Source: Nematostella vectensis (lineage: Eukaryota > Cnidaria > Anthozoa > Actiniaria > Edwardsiidae). From it: a DNA stretch of 64,000 nucleotides. Below are positions 1 to 11,100 of the stretch, one piece after another. Position 1 is the first letter of the stretch. Each line of letters opens with the position of its first letter. The stretch covers positions 7,856,203 through 7,920,202 of the forward strand of contig NC_064037.1 in the NCBI RefSeq assembly GCF_932526225.1, in the 5' to 3' direction. Made by a program: the position numbers and the translations under genes. Below the pieces are notes generated by a model that was not told the DNA's origin, ran no database searches, and saw only the letters and a list, made by a program, of their open reading frames with translations.

Positions 1-498
1 CAGTTGGCGGCATTTCAGCATATGAGCATGGTAAATTGTATAAAAAATAATAAACCTTTAAAAAAAAAGGGGGAGGGGGGAATGGAACATTTTTCACCGG
101 CGAAAAGTTTGTAAACAAACGCGCGCGCGCCCTGAAAAGCCCGCCATTTTCAACCGGAAGCGATTTTTCCCGCCTAAATTGCGAGCGCGCGCGTCAGCGT
201 AGCAACCAAGGTCGCTTAACAACCTAAAACACCCTTAATTAAAAACACATTCTGATAGTTTTGACTAAACGTGTTGGTAGCTAGGAAGACGATCCAACAT
301 GATGCTGTTTTCGCTTTTATCGGTCAAAAACGGGGATAGATGCAGAATCGGAAAAAGTCATGATTAACTACCACAAAAACAGTTATGACTCTTAAGCACA
401 GTATGCAAGTGTGACTGAAAACGAGTAAAATGATCGAAAGATGTGCTACAGATTAGGAAAGCTCCTTTCAAAATGTGTATGTCTTTTCTCATCTACAG
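1..498. other. Upstream non-coding stretch
   Basis: No gene is recognised here. There are short CG-dinucleotide runs near 121-130 and 185-192. If the exon that follows belongs to a larger gene, this is its intron; it ends in a pyrimidine-rich tract and AG at 497-498. Confidence 0.4.
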
Positions 499-1026
499 CA
501 GACGTTCAGATATGACTCCGACTACTGGACCAACAAGAAAACATTTCACCCAAGAAGAGGTCAATTGCTTGAGATGGATGATACCAAACTGCCCACGTAC
601 TGGACAACATCATTCACCAGACTTTGTCTCGGAGTCAGGCCCTTAAAATTTAATTCGCCCATAGAGTGGAGTCATGTTGAATTCAGCGAGCGCCAGGCAT
701 CTCTCTATTCAGTCATAACGTCAGGCCTAGATTTTATAAAGATGGGCCAAGAATGGTGGTTGAACGCCACTCATGCCAACAACCCACTGAGTGGCAAGAT
801 ACAGGAAGGCATAAACGTCATGACATACAACACATCGGTGCGACTAGGCGTGGTCGGCACAGTTGATAACTGGACCGGATCACAGCGAAGACCCTCGTCC
901 TATATGGGGGTAGGCACCCAGGCGTGGTGGCATCAGACATATGGAGGCATCTCTTGCGGCAGCGCAAAGTTTGAAAATTCCCTTAAAGAAAAGTCCCCTG
1001 CATTTTGTTACCTTCTGGTAAAATGA
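499..1026 (+). CDS. 3'-terminal exon of a secreted-type, cnidarian-like protein domain
   Basis: This is an open frame of about 175 codons ending in TGA at 1024-1026. I place its start at a splice acceptor (TTTTCTCATCTACAG, ending at 498) rather than at the ATG at 475, because the similarity begins just after this point. The pattern DSDYWTNKKTF, then TKLPTYWTTSFTRLCLG, a hydrophobic and Trp-rich middle, VRLGVVGT, a Gly-rich stretch and a C-terminal FCYLLVK resembles the C-terminal domain of many uncharacterised secreted cnidarian proteins, which usually follows an FCDM-type module. No function is known to me. The 5' exons are not visible, so it may be the end of a gene starting before the window or an isolated fragment. 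The family assignment is from memory and is moderate. Confidence 0.55.
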   Translation, partial: QTFRYDSDYWTNKKTFHPRRGQLLEMDDTKLPTYWTTSFTRLCLGVRPLKFNSPIEWSHVEFSERQASLYSVITSGLDFIKMGQEWWLNATHANNPLSGKIQEGINVMTYNTSVRLGVVGTVDNWTGSQRRPSSYMGVGTQAWWHQTYGGISCGSAKFENSLKEKSPAFCYLLVK

Positions 1027-1090
1027 GACCCTTAAATAGAGCAACAGACCATTTACCTTTAAAGGGAAGGCAGTGACCTGCTCTTCCTTA

Positions 1091-2543
1091 ACACCCTGTC
1101 CCATGCCCTGTCCCACGCCCTGTCCAACGCCCTGTCCAACGCCCTGTCCAACGCCCTGTCCCACGCCCTGTCCCACGCCCTGTCCCACGCCCTGTCCCAT
1201 GCCCTGTCCAACGCCCTTTCCCATGCCCTGTCCCGTGCCCTGTCCAACGCCCTGTCCCATGCCCTGTCCCGTGCCCTGTCCAACGCCCTGTCCCATGCCC
1301 TGTCCAACGCCCTGTCCCACGCCCTGTCCCATGCCCTGTCCAACGCCCTGTCCCATGCCCTGTCCAACGCCCTGTCCAACGCCCTGTCCAACTCCCTGTC
1401 CAACGCCCTGTCCCATGCCCTGTCCAACGCCCTGTCCTATGCCCTGTCCCGTGCCCTGTCCAACGCCCTGACCCATGCCCTGTCCCGTGCCCTGTCCCAT
1501 GCCCTGTCCAACGCCCTGTCCCATGCCCTGTCCCGTGCCCTGTCCCATGCCCTGTCCAACGCCCTGTCCCATGCCCTGTCCCGTGCCCTGTCCAACGCCC
1601 TGTCCCATGCCCTGTCCAATACCCTGTCCCATGCCCTGCCCAACGCCCTGTCCCACGCCCTGTCCCATGCCCTGTCCCGTGCCCTGTCCCATGCCCTGTC
1701 CAACGACCTGTCCCATGCCCTGTCCAACGCCCAGTCCCATGCCCTGTCCAACGCCCAGTCCCATGCCCTGTCCAACGCCCAGTCCCATGCCCTGTCCAAC
1801 GCCCTGTCCCATGCCCTGTCCAATACCCTGTCCCATGCCCTGCCCAACGCCCTGTCCCACGCCCTGTCCCATGCCCTGTCCAACGCCCTGTCCCATGCCC
1901 TGTCCAACGCCCTGTCCAACGCCCTGTCCAACTCCCTGTCCAACGCCCTGTCCCATGCCCTGTCCAACGCCCTGTCCTATGCCCTGTCCCGTGCCCTGTC
2001 CAACGCCCTGTCCCATGCCCTGTCCCGTGCCCTGTCCCATGCCCTGTCCAACGACCTGTCCCATGCCCTGTCCAACGCCCAGTCCCATGCCCTGTCCAAC
2101 GCCCAGTCCCATGCCCTGTCCAACGCCCTGTCCAACGCCCTGTCCAACGCCCTGTCCCATGCCCTGTCCAACTCCCTGTCCAACGCCTTGCCCAACGCCC
2201 TGTCCAACGCCCTGTCCCATGCCCTGTCCAACGCCCTGTCCAACGCCCTGTCCCGTGCCCTGTCCAACGCCCTGTCCAACGCCCTGTCCCGTGCCCTGTC
2301 CAACTCCCTGTCCAACGCCCTGTCCCATGCCCTGTCCCGTGCCCTGTCCAACGCCCTGTCCCACGCCCTGTCCCACGCCCTGTCCAACGCCCTGTCCAAC
2401 GCCCTGTCCAACGCCCTGTCCAACGCCCTGTCCCACGCCCTGTCCCATGCCCTGTCCCATGCCCTGTCCAACGCCCTGTCCCACGCCCTGTCCCACGCCC
2501 TGTCCAACGCCCTGTCCAACGCCCTGTCCCATGCCCTGTCCCG
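1091..2543. repeat. 12-bp satellite, about 120 units
   Basis: A tandem array of GCCCTGTCCAAC, GCCCTGTCCCAT, GCCCTGTCCCAC and GCCCTGTCCCGT units. Because 12 is a multiple of 3 and the units lack stop codons, several frames stay open for hundreds of codons on both strands (Gly-Val-Gly-Gln, Pro-Cys-Pro-Thr, Ala-Leu-Ser-Asn and others). These are compositional, not genes. The minus strand carries closely spaced GGG runs, so it can form G-quadruplexes. Some blocks, such as a run of Thr-Pro-Ser type variants, occur more than once, showing higher-order duplication. Confidence 0.97.
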
Positions 2544-3414
2544 GATGTCCCGGATTTCCGGATGATTAATTGATCTATTTTTCATGATCTTTGTCGTAGG
2601 TAAAAATAAACTTAAAGGATGGGTAAATTTAATTGATATTACGCTGTAACATAAAGTAATTTCTCACAATAAAGTAACACAACAAAGCAGAAAGACCTAA
2701 GTCAAAAAACATTTCCTTTTAATACCTCAGTTGGGAGAACAGCATCTCGTAGAGATATCATCATATTGTATTTGTTAAATAAAAACAATACCCCATTTTT
2801 ATCGTCTATAAGCTAATACCATGAAAGTTGTCTTCAAGGTGCTCATGTCCTATCAACAAATATCAGACATTCCGGAGTTAACGATTCATGCATCATATTT
2901 ATAAAGTCTATATAGTCTGATAGTCCCGAAATAATGTGAATCTGGCGTGAAGAGGTCGCTGCCAATCGATAAAATAACCGCACTTAATCCGTGGAGGGCT
3001 ATCGCCATCCCTTCTTTTCACACAGCTAACATCTCAGCTAACCGTTTTCCCTTACAACAACGCAAATATTAGTTTTACGACGCGCATTTTTGTGTCAGGA
3101 GCGGTGAGATAAAACAAAACATGAAATAAAGAAAAGATGAGTCTTGATTAAAAAGGAAGTTACTGCGCCTCCGACAAACCAAACAGACGTTTATGTTCGT
3201 TGCCGACGCATCATCTCTGTATTGAAATAATAGCTTTACTAAACGCTTATTGGTCAACTTTGAGTGAATTAATTATACAGAGAGCAAATAATGCCTTATG
3301 CAGTTTTTAAGTACTTGCAAGTGTTCAGTACCGACACGGTGTCATAGCTATGAAGAGTATCCGATTGACAAAACTTCAAATTGACTTATTCTTGAAATTG
3401 ATATTTTTCTACCA
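2544..3414. other. Intergenic, presumed 5' flank of the GPCR gene
   Basis: AT-rich sequence with no convincing exon or repeat. It probably includes the promoter and 5' UTR of the GPCR that starts at 3415, but no clear core promoter motif was found. Confidence 0.4.
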
Positions 3415-4356
3415 ATGAACTCTTTGGGAAATCTTTCCTCAGGGTCTGAGAGAGTCGGTTATTTTCCGTCGATGAACTTATGGGTATTCGCGTACTCAAT
3501 GTTTATCACAGAGGGGCTTTTTATCGTGGTTACAAACCTTCTGGTCGTTTTGACGTTCTCTATCAACTCCCACATGAGAAAGCCGAGTTTTTACTTCATA
3601 ATTAATCTTGCCGTTGCCGATCTTCTTGCTGGCTCTGTCGTCAACCCGATGTTCGGAGAGGTTATTAGAAAACTTATGTGTTGTCAAGATTATATTCACA
3701 CGAAATTCCAGACTGGTGGAGGTTTAAAAAATTTATACCCGGTCTTAGCATTCATAATTATCATGAGCGCAAGCTTTTATTCGTTTGTTTTTATAGCTGT
3801 TGAGAGAATGTACGCCACGGTATGGCCATTACGTCATCGCAACACGGATCCCCGAATGTACACTGTGTTTATCTCGATCACGTGGGTAACAGGGTTCGTG
3901 TTCGCATTGTTAGCTTACTTGGACTACCCATTGTCCATTCAGATCGTCATGCCTTTAGGGGTGGTCTCTTTCTTGATACTAGTTGCATCGTATGCCATCA
4001 TCTTTATCAAGGTCAAAAGACAACACCAGCTTCATAATCAGTCCGACCTTCAGAGAACCATCCAGAAAGAGCGGGAACTCGCCAAGACGTTGCTCTTGGT
4101 AACCGTGACGTCAATGGCAACGTGGCTGCCTCTGATTGCCGCTGGTTTTGTTATTGTCGCATCCGGCTCCCTTGGTTACATTGAGCAGGGATTGGCGTTT
4201 TCATTCTGTGGATTGAACTCCCTCTGTAACCCGGTGATCTACTTTTTTAGAATGAGGGAATACCGCAAAGCGGTGAAACAGCTCGTGTGCAAGTGCTCAC
4301 GGGATACGCGTGTTCGGCCCGCCATGGGTAACATGGCGGTTAACGTCAGAGATTGA
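3415..4356 (+). CDS. Orphan class A (rhodopsin-like) G-protein-coupled receptor
   Basis: An intronless frame of 313 codons predicted to be a seven-transmembrane plasma-membrane receptor. Visible landmarks: an N-glycosylation sequon near the N-terminus (Asn6); N41 in TM1; LAVADLLAG in TM2 with the sodium-site Asp69; ERM at 130-132 in place of DRY at the end of TM3; a short third intracellular loop; TWLPL (237-239) in TM6 where CWxP is usual; and NPVIY (272-276) in TM7, followed by basic helix 8 and Cys292/Cys294, possible palmitoylation sites. The length is typical of small amine, adenosine or melanocortin-like receptors, a group expanded as single-exon genes in cnidarians. The aminergic TM3 Asp is not evident, so the ligand cannot be named. 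The ATG at 3415 is the first in-frame Met and leaves a short extracellular tail. Confidence 0.92.
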   Translation: MNSLGNLSSGSERVGYFPSMNLWVFAYSMFITEGLFIVVTNLLVVLTFSINSHMRKPSFYFIINLAVADLLAGSVVNPMFGEVIRKLMCCQDYIHTKFQTGGGLKNLYPVLAFIIIMSASFYSFVFIAVERMYATVWPLRHRNTDPRMYTVFISITWVTGFVFALLAYLDYPLSIQIVMPLGVVSFLILVASYAIIFIKVKRQHQLHNQSDLQRTIQKERELAKTLLLVTVTSMATWLPLIAAGFVIVASGSLGYIEQGLAFSFCGLNSLCNPVIYFFRMREYRKAVKQLVCKCSRDTRVRPAMGNMAVNVRD

Positions 4357-5230
4357 GCTAGATATCAATATTCGATGATATGATGAAATAGATTGCCATC
4401 AATCTTTAAGATTCGTCTCAATGAAAGAATTAGACACAAGGCGCAATGTTTCTCACATTGTCTTCATGTTAACAGTAGACTAATCCGCAGACCATTCGCT
4501 GTGGTGTAAATATTGACATTAGAAAATAAAAATTTTGATTAGTCTAACACTGAAAAGTATGCCAAGATCCATTTTTAGTTATTTCGCTTAAAAAGAACAA
4601 GAAATAAAAGAAAATCCACTGAAGAACAATGAATCCGCTTCCCCCTTTCTTGAAACCTTCTCCCTCCCCATTCTGGAGCTCCGGGCCTCGCCCCTGATTA
4701 ACCATAAATATTATAAATGAATATTATGAATATTTTGGGCTGTTAAACTGCATATCATGAAAAAATAGGTTTTGTTAAAAATATAGTCTGTTTGTTCTAA
4801 TAATTTTGCTGCTGTTTGTTGGATGAGAAGTTACTCACACCAACAATTTTAGTAATAAAAGAGCACTTGTGAACGGGAGTGCAGTAAATGTATTTTGCAG
4901 AGCCCTTATAAACTACTTCGCGACCCTAACCACAGGACAGCGCCCTACCCCTACCCACCTACCACCACTCCCACCTAGTCTGTAATGTTAATTAAAAAAG
5001 TATTATGCAGCTCTAGAGGTTATGTCTATAACTGGTTAGCGCTTTATTGGCTATCTTGGTGAACTAGGCATAGAAACCTTCAAACCTTGAAAAACAACTT
5101 AAAACACTTTCTATAGACTGAGAAAGTCAGCAGTTTTTCTACGAGTGTTCTCTAAAACAAATACCAGCTTCATTGGCCAAGACAACAGAAACAGATAATC
5201 AAAGTACTTAAGTGAATCATTTTAATGATG
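4357..5230. other. Intergenic, 3' flank of the GPCR gene
   Basis: No exon is recognised. AATAAA-like motifs occur downstream of the GPCR stop (for example near 4525 and 4604) and could serve for polyadenylation. The rest is AT-rich with a C-rich patch at about 4640-4690. Confidence 0.4.
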
Positions 5231-5404
5231 AATAGACCATTCCAGCTATAAGCATGCGCGCGCACTCGCCTTGGAACCTACCTCAACTACCGGCATGCAG
5301 CGCGCGCTTTGTTTGATGTAAGCTTAAAAAAGCGCGCGCTGCATTCTGGTAGTTGAGGTAGGTTTCTATGGTTATGCGCGCTTAAAATTATGGCTGGAAT
5401 GGCC
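5231..5404. mobile_element. MITE-like inverted repeat, about 170 bp
   Basis: The ends GACCATTCCAGC and GCTGGAATGGCC are near-perfect inverted copies. The arms continue inward for roughly 75 bp through CGCGCGC and CCTACCTCAACTACC blocks that reappear inverted on the other side of a short centre. TA lies immediately outside both ends, consistent with a TA target-site duplication of the Tc1/mariner type. There is no coding capacity. Confidence 0.8.
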
Positions 5405-5644
5405 TATTTAGCGTTTTGCTTTTTTATGGCCGTTAGCATACATCTTCCAATAGGAATCCACATCGTTGCGAGGAACAATAACGTGAACAGAGGAATATAA
5501 TGCAAAAAGTGTCGGGCGATTACGCAAGCATCCCTATACCTTAATTAACGTCTACGGTGGAGCATTGATTTCGGTCGAACATAGTGCGTGCCTGTTGGCG
5601 TGTCTGAGAAATGATTCCATACAACATGTCACTTAAAGTAAAGG

Positions 5645-5758
5645 AAAGAAACGAGACATTGCACTAACAGCTTTGGCGTGAGTACGTAATGCATTAAATT
5701 AAATTCATTTGTGGAGGCGAGAAAGAAACGAGACATTGCACTACAGCTTTGGCGTAAG
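5645..5758. repeat. Direct repeat pair, about 37 bp each, 76 bp apart
   Basis: The block beginning AAAGAAACGAGACATTGCAC and ending CAGCTTTGGCGT occurs at about 5645-5680 and again at about 5721-5756. No function is apparent. Confidence 0.75.
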
Positions 5759-6127
5759 AAATGGAGGCGCGCCTTGAATATTTTGGCCAAGAAGCTCAAA
5801 TCAAAATTTCTCGTAGCCGGCTTTTTTTTTTCGCATTTCCGTATTTTTTTGGTAGAACTCTTTTAGTAGCCTTATCTTTTAGTTACAAAATTTGAGGCAG
5901 AAAAAGGCATCTTTTCCGCAAGGTAAGCAATCGACAAGATCTCCACTCTTGCATTTCTTTGTCGCATCTAAATATTCCTACACAGTGGTTTCTCCTTCAG
6001 TTCTATCCTATAACGATGGGGTATTCTTTTCTGTTGTTGTTTTACAAAAAAATCTTCAAACAGATCAACTTTGCTCGTTGCTCGTTAGCGATTTTCCAAA
6101 GAACTGGGCCTAGTGCATGTCATTTAG

Positions 6128-6429
6128 CAAGATGGCCTGGTTACAAAGGTTAGTCACGTGTGACTGTGGCCAGCCGAGTGGGGCCTGGGAGATGCGCGGC
6201 TGTGCTCTTGCGAACGAGGATTCACTGGAAGAAATTGTGAAATTGATAGGGATCAGTAATTCGGATATCCCGTACATTTATAAAACTCTCCATTATATCC
6301 CACAAATGGAACAAGACTTGGCCGTTTCCCACTCCATTCCACCGTCGCAGGAAAAGCGGAAATATTGGCTCGACCCTTCCGGTACCCAGCAGCCATGGCG
6401 CGCTTTCTGTGACATGCAGACTGACAAAG
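6128..6429 (+). CDS. Isolated exon with a YWLDP...FCDM motif (extracellular module)
   Basis: An open frame bounded by a plausible acceptor (CATTTAG, ending at 6127) and a good donor (AAAG/GTAAGG after 6429, phase 1). The encoded segment begins Cys-rich (CDCGQPSGAW) and ends KYWLDPSGTQQPWRAFCDMQ. The YWxDP...FCDM pattern is typical of the start of fibrinogen-like or collagen C-propeptide-like extracellular modules and often precedes the domain seen at 499-1026. No following exon is recognised within several kb, so this may be a gene fragment or a gene with long introns. Exon limits and identity are tentative. Confidence 0.4.
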
Positions 6430-6538
6430 GTAAGGAATTAGACTGCGTTTCTTTCCTAGAAATTATTCCTTAGATAAATGTCTTGTACGTTTCATATCTA
6501 GAAGGCTGGACACCGGTACCATAGACTTAAATAAAAGA

Positions 6539-6664
6539 ATCAAAGAGTTACCTACCCATTGACGTGTGATGATAACGTGCATCAAAGAGTTACCTACCCA
6601 TTGACGTGTGATGATAACGTGAATCAAAGAGTTACCTGCCCATTGACGTGTGATGATAACGTGA
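6539..6664. repeat. 42-bp tandem repeat, 3 copies
   Basis: Three near-identical 42-bp units beginning ATCAAAGAGTTACCT and containing TTGACGTGTGATGATAACGT. They are almost unmutated, so the expansion is recent. Confidence 0.9.
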
Positions 6665-6860
6665 ATCAATTATCGATCGGCCGCAAGTGGCAATTATTCG
6701 TGCTATGAAAAGGAGGACCGAAAGGATATCCCGAAAGCTAAGAAAATGCAACCTATAGAAATTCTCTCAACTGCTTTTGTTTTGCACTTTACGCTATTTC
6801 TACATAAATTACTACATGCACCGATCGTGGGCTATGCGCGGCTCCTGCTAAGTTCTGTAT

Positions 6861-6971
6861 CAGGCCCGCACCCAGGGGGTACGGCCCCCACAACGGCCAA
6901 AAGTCCACTTTCGGTTCGCAATAGACGTGCTATTTTTAGACAAAACTATAAAGCATAAGCGAATTAGATAG
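6861..6971. repeat. Dispersed repeat, copy 1 (second copy at 43330)
   Basis: The segment with CACAACGGCCAAAAGTCCAC, CAATAGACGTGCTATTT and TAGACAAAACTATAAAGC recurs, diverged, at 43330-43463. It is therefore a member of an interspersed repeat family. Confidence 0.75.
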
Positions 6972-7822
6972 TCAAACTTTTTTTGTAGCCAAATCCCAAA
7001 ATAAACGCCCCGTGGAGATTCTGCAATGGCATAAAAAACCGTGCCCTTTTTGTTCTTTCGGGGGTGGTCAGATGTTTTCAGAAAACTCACGCCCTTTCCC
7101 CCCCCCCCTTCCGGAAAAATTAGTTCCACTTTTTCGGATTGTATTAAACTAGCTGGTTGCCGAGATGGATCTTGGCTTAGTTAGGATTCACCCGTGCACG
7201 AGACACATGAAGCTGGAATGACGTTTTTGACGACTGGAATGACGTTATCGGTAGATAAATCTGCAGTTTATGCCAAGACTACACCCAGCGAGCCGGATTG
7301 CGCATTTTCCCCCGTTGCCCCACGCTCTCTCACGGCCCTGCGATATTGGCGAGCAGATCGAACAGGAAGAAAGCTCTGCTATCAGGGAAGTAATACGTTT
7401 ACTGTAAACGGAATGCTTTTTGTTTTAAATAAAATTCACAAATAGCCAGGTTAAACTCCTTACATTATTCTGCCTCGTTTAAAATCCGGTTCTGTCCGGC
7501 GTTAACGAAATCCTAGAAGCCCACCCCCTGTGTAAATACTGAATATTTTTTTCCAACAGACTCCAGTTTTAATACTAAAATCGTAGAGTAAACCTTTTTT
7601 TGTAAAAGCTTTCTATAATCAATATTTCTAGTATAGGCAGGGTAAAAGTCACATAATTTATTGTGAATACCAGCCTTCCTCGGTAATGGAACCTTGGGGG
7701 TGACCACAGTTTAAATATAGCATTACACAATATTGTGCAAAACTCAAGAAGGTATTTTGCTGCTTTATTAACCCTATTCAGACTGGGCTATTTTGAGCTG
7801 TCTGTGACTGGGGGGTGGGTGA

Positions 7823-7906
7823 TTAGTGACTTTTCCTTTTTAGGAAAAGTCACTAAGTTTTAGCTTAGCAATTTTTCCGGAGGGGGGGCTTAAAGAGCCC
7901 CCCCCC
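7823..7906. repeat. Two adjacent hairpins
   Basis: 7823-7856 is a perfect 15-bp stem (TTAGTGACTTTTCCT and its complement) with a 4-nt loop. 7882-7906 is a G-run/C-run stem around TAAAG. They lie downstream of the acidic gene's 3' end, outside its transcript. No function is assigned. Confidence 0.7.
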
Positions 7907-7973
7907 CAGTATAAATAAGGGTTGACACAATAAATGAGATGATGCAACCCTAAAAATATTGTTGTTATAAAAG

Positions 7974-7979
7974 TTTATT
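7974..7979 (-). promoter_or_regulatory. Candidate poly(A) signal of the acidic-protein gene
   Basis: AATAAA on the minus strand about 150 bp past the stop codon at 8127-8129. Confidence 0.5.
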
Positions 7980-8126
7980 GTTCTTTGTAAAAAGCAAATC
8001 AGCAAGAAATAGCTAAAATAGATGGAAAAACAACAAATTATAAATAAGTGATATAATCATGAATATAAACAAATACAATTACATGTAAAAAAAAGAATAT
8101 AACAAAGTAGCTTTTGTATAAAACAT

Positions 8127-11100
8127 TTACTGAGCGTCTTCAGGAGTGGTGTTCCATTTAGCCATCTCTGCCTTTTTAGCGAGCTTTTGCTCCAGCCGTC
8201 GCAGTTTCTGCCAGTATTTTTCACCCTTCTTGTTGTTGATTCGTTTCCACAGTTTCCTGATTTTTTTGCGACCTCTTTCCAGCCAAGCAGGCACGTGGTT
8301 ATTTTCCTAGAAAACATATACAATATGTGGTTACTTTCCTAGGAAACATATACAGTACGTGGTTATTTTCCTAGAAAACATATACAATATGTGGTTATTT
8401 TTCTAGGTAACATATACAATATATGGTTACTTTTCTAGAAAACATATACAATATGTGGTTACTTTCCTAGAAAACATATACAATATGTGGTTACTTTCCT
8501 AGGAAACATATACAATATGTGGTTACTTTCCTAGGAAACATATACAATATGTGGTTACTTTCCTAGAAAACATATACAATATGTGGTTACTTTCCTAGGA
8601 AACATATACAATATGTGGTTACTTTCCTAGGAAACATATACAATATGTGGTAATTTTCCTAGAAAACATATACAATATGTGGTTACTTTCCTAGAAAACA
8701 TATACAATATGTGGTTACTTTCTTAGCTTATGAGTACATTGAGCATATGAGTACATTTAGCTTATGAGGCACAAATTGGCCAAAATGGATGATTTACCAG
8801 ATTATGGGGGTCCTGTGGAAATTAAGCACGTAAGCTCTGCGTTGATGAGTTTGTCTATAGCTGTCTTGATAATACCCTTTTTAAATATTTGTTGTAATTT
8901 AAACAAAAACTGTTACATGCATTACCCTGGATCCAGATTCTTGAATGTCGTTTATTTTGCAACACATTCGAGGTATCTTGCAATTATCTGCAACTTTCTT
9001 TTATGCTTGCTTCAATAAGGATGAGTGTCCTTGTTAAAAAGGACTCGAAATGGGGTAATTACATTTAAAAAGGTTAAAAAACGTCTATAAACAAACTCAA
9101 AGACTTGCTTTCGCGCCCGAATTCCACATGAATGACATTGTAAAACAACCAATTCATATATATTTTTGTAGTTGATAGCAAAGCTATGAGTTTTCGAAAG
9201 ATCATTTGTGAAAATTATTTCCAAATTAAACTCAAAACAGTATGATTATTTTATAATAAATTACAAGGCAAAATTTTATAGAAACATACACATTATTTGT
9301 GTCTCAAGTTTGGTCTAAGTAAACTAAAGATAGAACAAGTTATCCAAACTAATGGATTCAAATGCGCTCATGGCCTTGATCTATTAAAAAAGATTAGAGA
9401 GAAGTGAAATCACGATTTAATGGCATGTGCTGTAATCAACTTACCAGTTTCGCACTTTTCGTCAGCTTAACTGGTTTGACAGACTCCTTTTTTGGCTCCA
9501 CTGACATTTTTGGCTTTTCCCTCCCCATTTCCTCCTCGTCTTCATCATCATCGTCATCATCATCATCATCTAGTATCTCCTCATTCATGTTGTGTACTTT
9601 TTTGGAGGGAGGAGATGTTTCTTCCGTCTTGCTTTCCGCTGCCTCCTCATCATCAATTTCCTCCTCCTGGCTGTTTTCAGGCTCCTCCTTCACTACGCTT
9701 TCCTCATCATCATTATGATCACGTCCTTCCCTCTGATCTTCCTCCTCCTCCTCCTTTTCACGTCCCGCCTCCTCGCTTTCCTCCTCATCACTTGGCTCCT
9801 CAGTTGGAACAACTTCCGGTTCTTCGGTATATTCCTCTGTCTCTTCAGTGGGAATCACTTCTGTTTCTTCAGTGGGAAAGATCTCTCTGGGCACGGCTTG
9901 TTCGGCTGCGGGCATAACTTCCGGTACCTCAGTATGAATGATTTCCGGCTTTTCGAAAGCCATAACTTCCGGTACCTCAATATGAATAATTTCCTGCTTT
10001 TCTGAAGGCATAACTTCCGGTACCTCAGCCTGAATACCTTCCAGTTTTTCTGAAGGCACAACTTCAGGAGTCTCGGTTGGTTCACTTTCTACAGGGGTTG
10101 ACTTTGTTTGTTTCACATCAACTTCAACCTCTTCTGGCACAACTTCCGGTTCTGGTTCTGAGACTTCCGGTGCTGGGGGAAGGGGAATGTCGACTTCACC
10201 TTTGGTTTCCTTCAGAAAATGCTTGAGCGACCTGGTAAATGCGAAAAGTTTTAATGGAAAATTAATCCCAGAGCGAACTACCCATAAACGATTTCAAATA
10301 AAATAAGAATCGAGAATTTGAAACTCCACGTGTCGTAACCCGCAGTATTATTAATGGTAACGTCAATAAACAACTTCTTTTCAAATTAATTAAAAATTTT
10401 TAAAAAATGATAGATTAAAAAGTGAGCGCTATAGCCTGCGTAGCAAGCGCAAAGGGTAAAGAAGATGAGCGTGATAGCCGACTCACCAGGCACGCGCGGT
10501 CTCTCTCCCATCTCCCAGGCCTGCGCGGTCTCTTTCCCTTCCCCCCAGGCCTGCACGGTCTCTTTCCCTTCCCCTCAGGCCCGCGCTGTCTATTTCCCTT
10601 TTTCCCATGCTCTCGCTCTTGCTACACAGGCTACCCGTGCGTGCCACACTCACTTGACAATTTCCTTGGTTCGTTTTCGCACGTCTTTCACCATCGTTTC
10701 AAGCTTTTCGGGATTCACTCGTTCCATGCCCTCCTCTGCCTCCACGATTCCAGATCGTGCCTTTTCCAGCATGTAGAGGGCATGGTCACGAAACTCGAAC
10801 AGAAGGCCCTACGAATGGTAAATAGAGATCTTCAGCAAGGACGGCGGCGACAGCTAGGACAACAAGATCAAAATAAATGCGTTCGCGCTTTGCGGTCATT
10901 TCTAAAATGATGAAAATAACCAAGGGACATTGTTAGAGGGATAACAACTAATAAGACCCCGTCCACAATAGACCGTGTTCACGATGTTGCGCGCGCATCC
11001 AAAATACCAAAGACTGGTTTACAGACGAAACTATATCTGCCAGAGTGCTTTATTTGCAGAGTTTTAGCATTTAAGTAAAATTCCGCTTTGTCCGCATCAT

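Noticed and set aside
880..2569. 550-codon Gly-Gln-rich ORF (minus) and Pro-Cys-rich or Ala-Leu-Ser-rich ORFs (plus)
   Set aside because: They are read-throughs of the 12-bp satellite. Every frame lacking a stop in the unit stays open, and there is no domain or splice evidence.
8764..9018. 84-codon plus-strand ORF with hydrophobic segments
   Set aside because: It lies within an intron of the acidic gene on the opposite strand, with no family resemblance or splice support.
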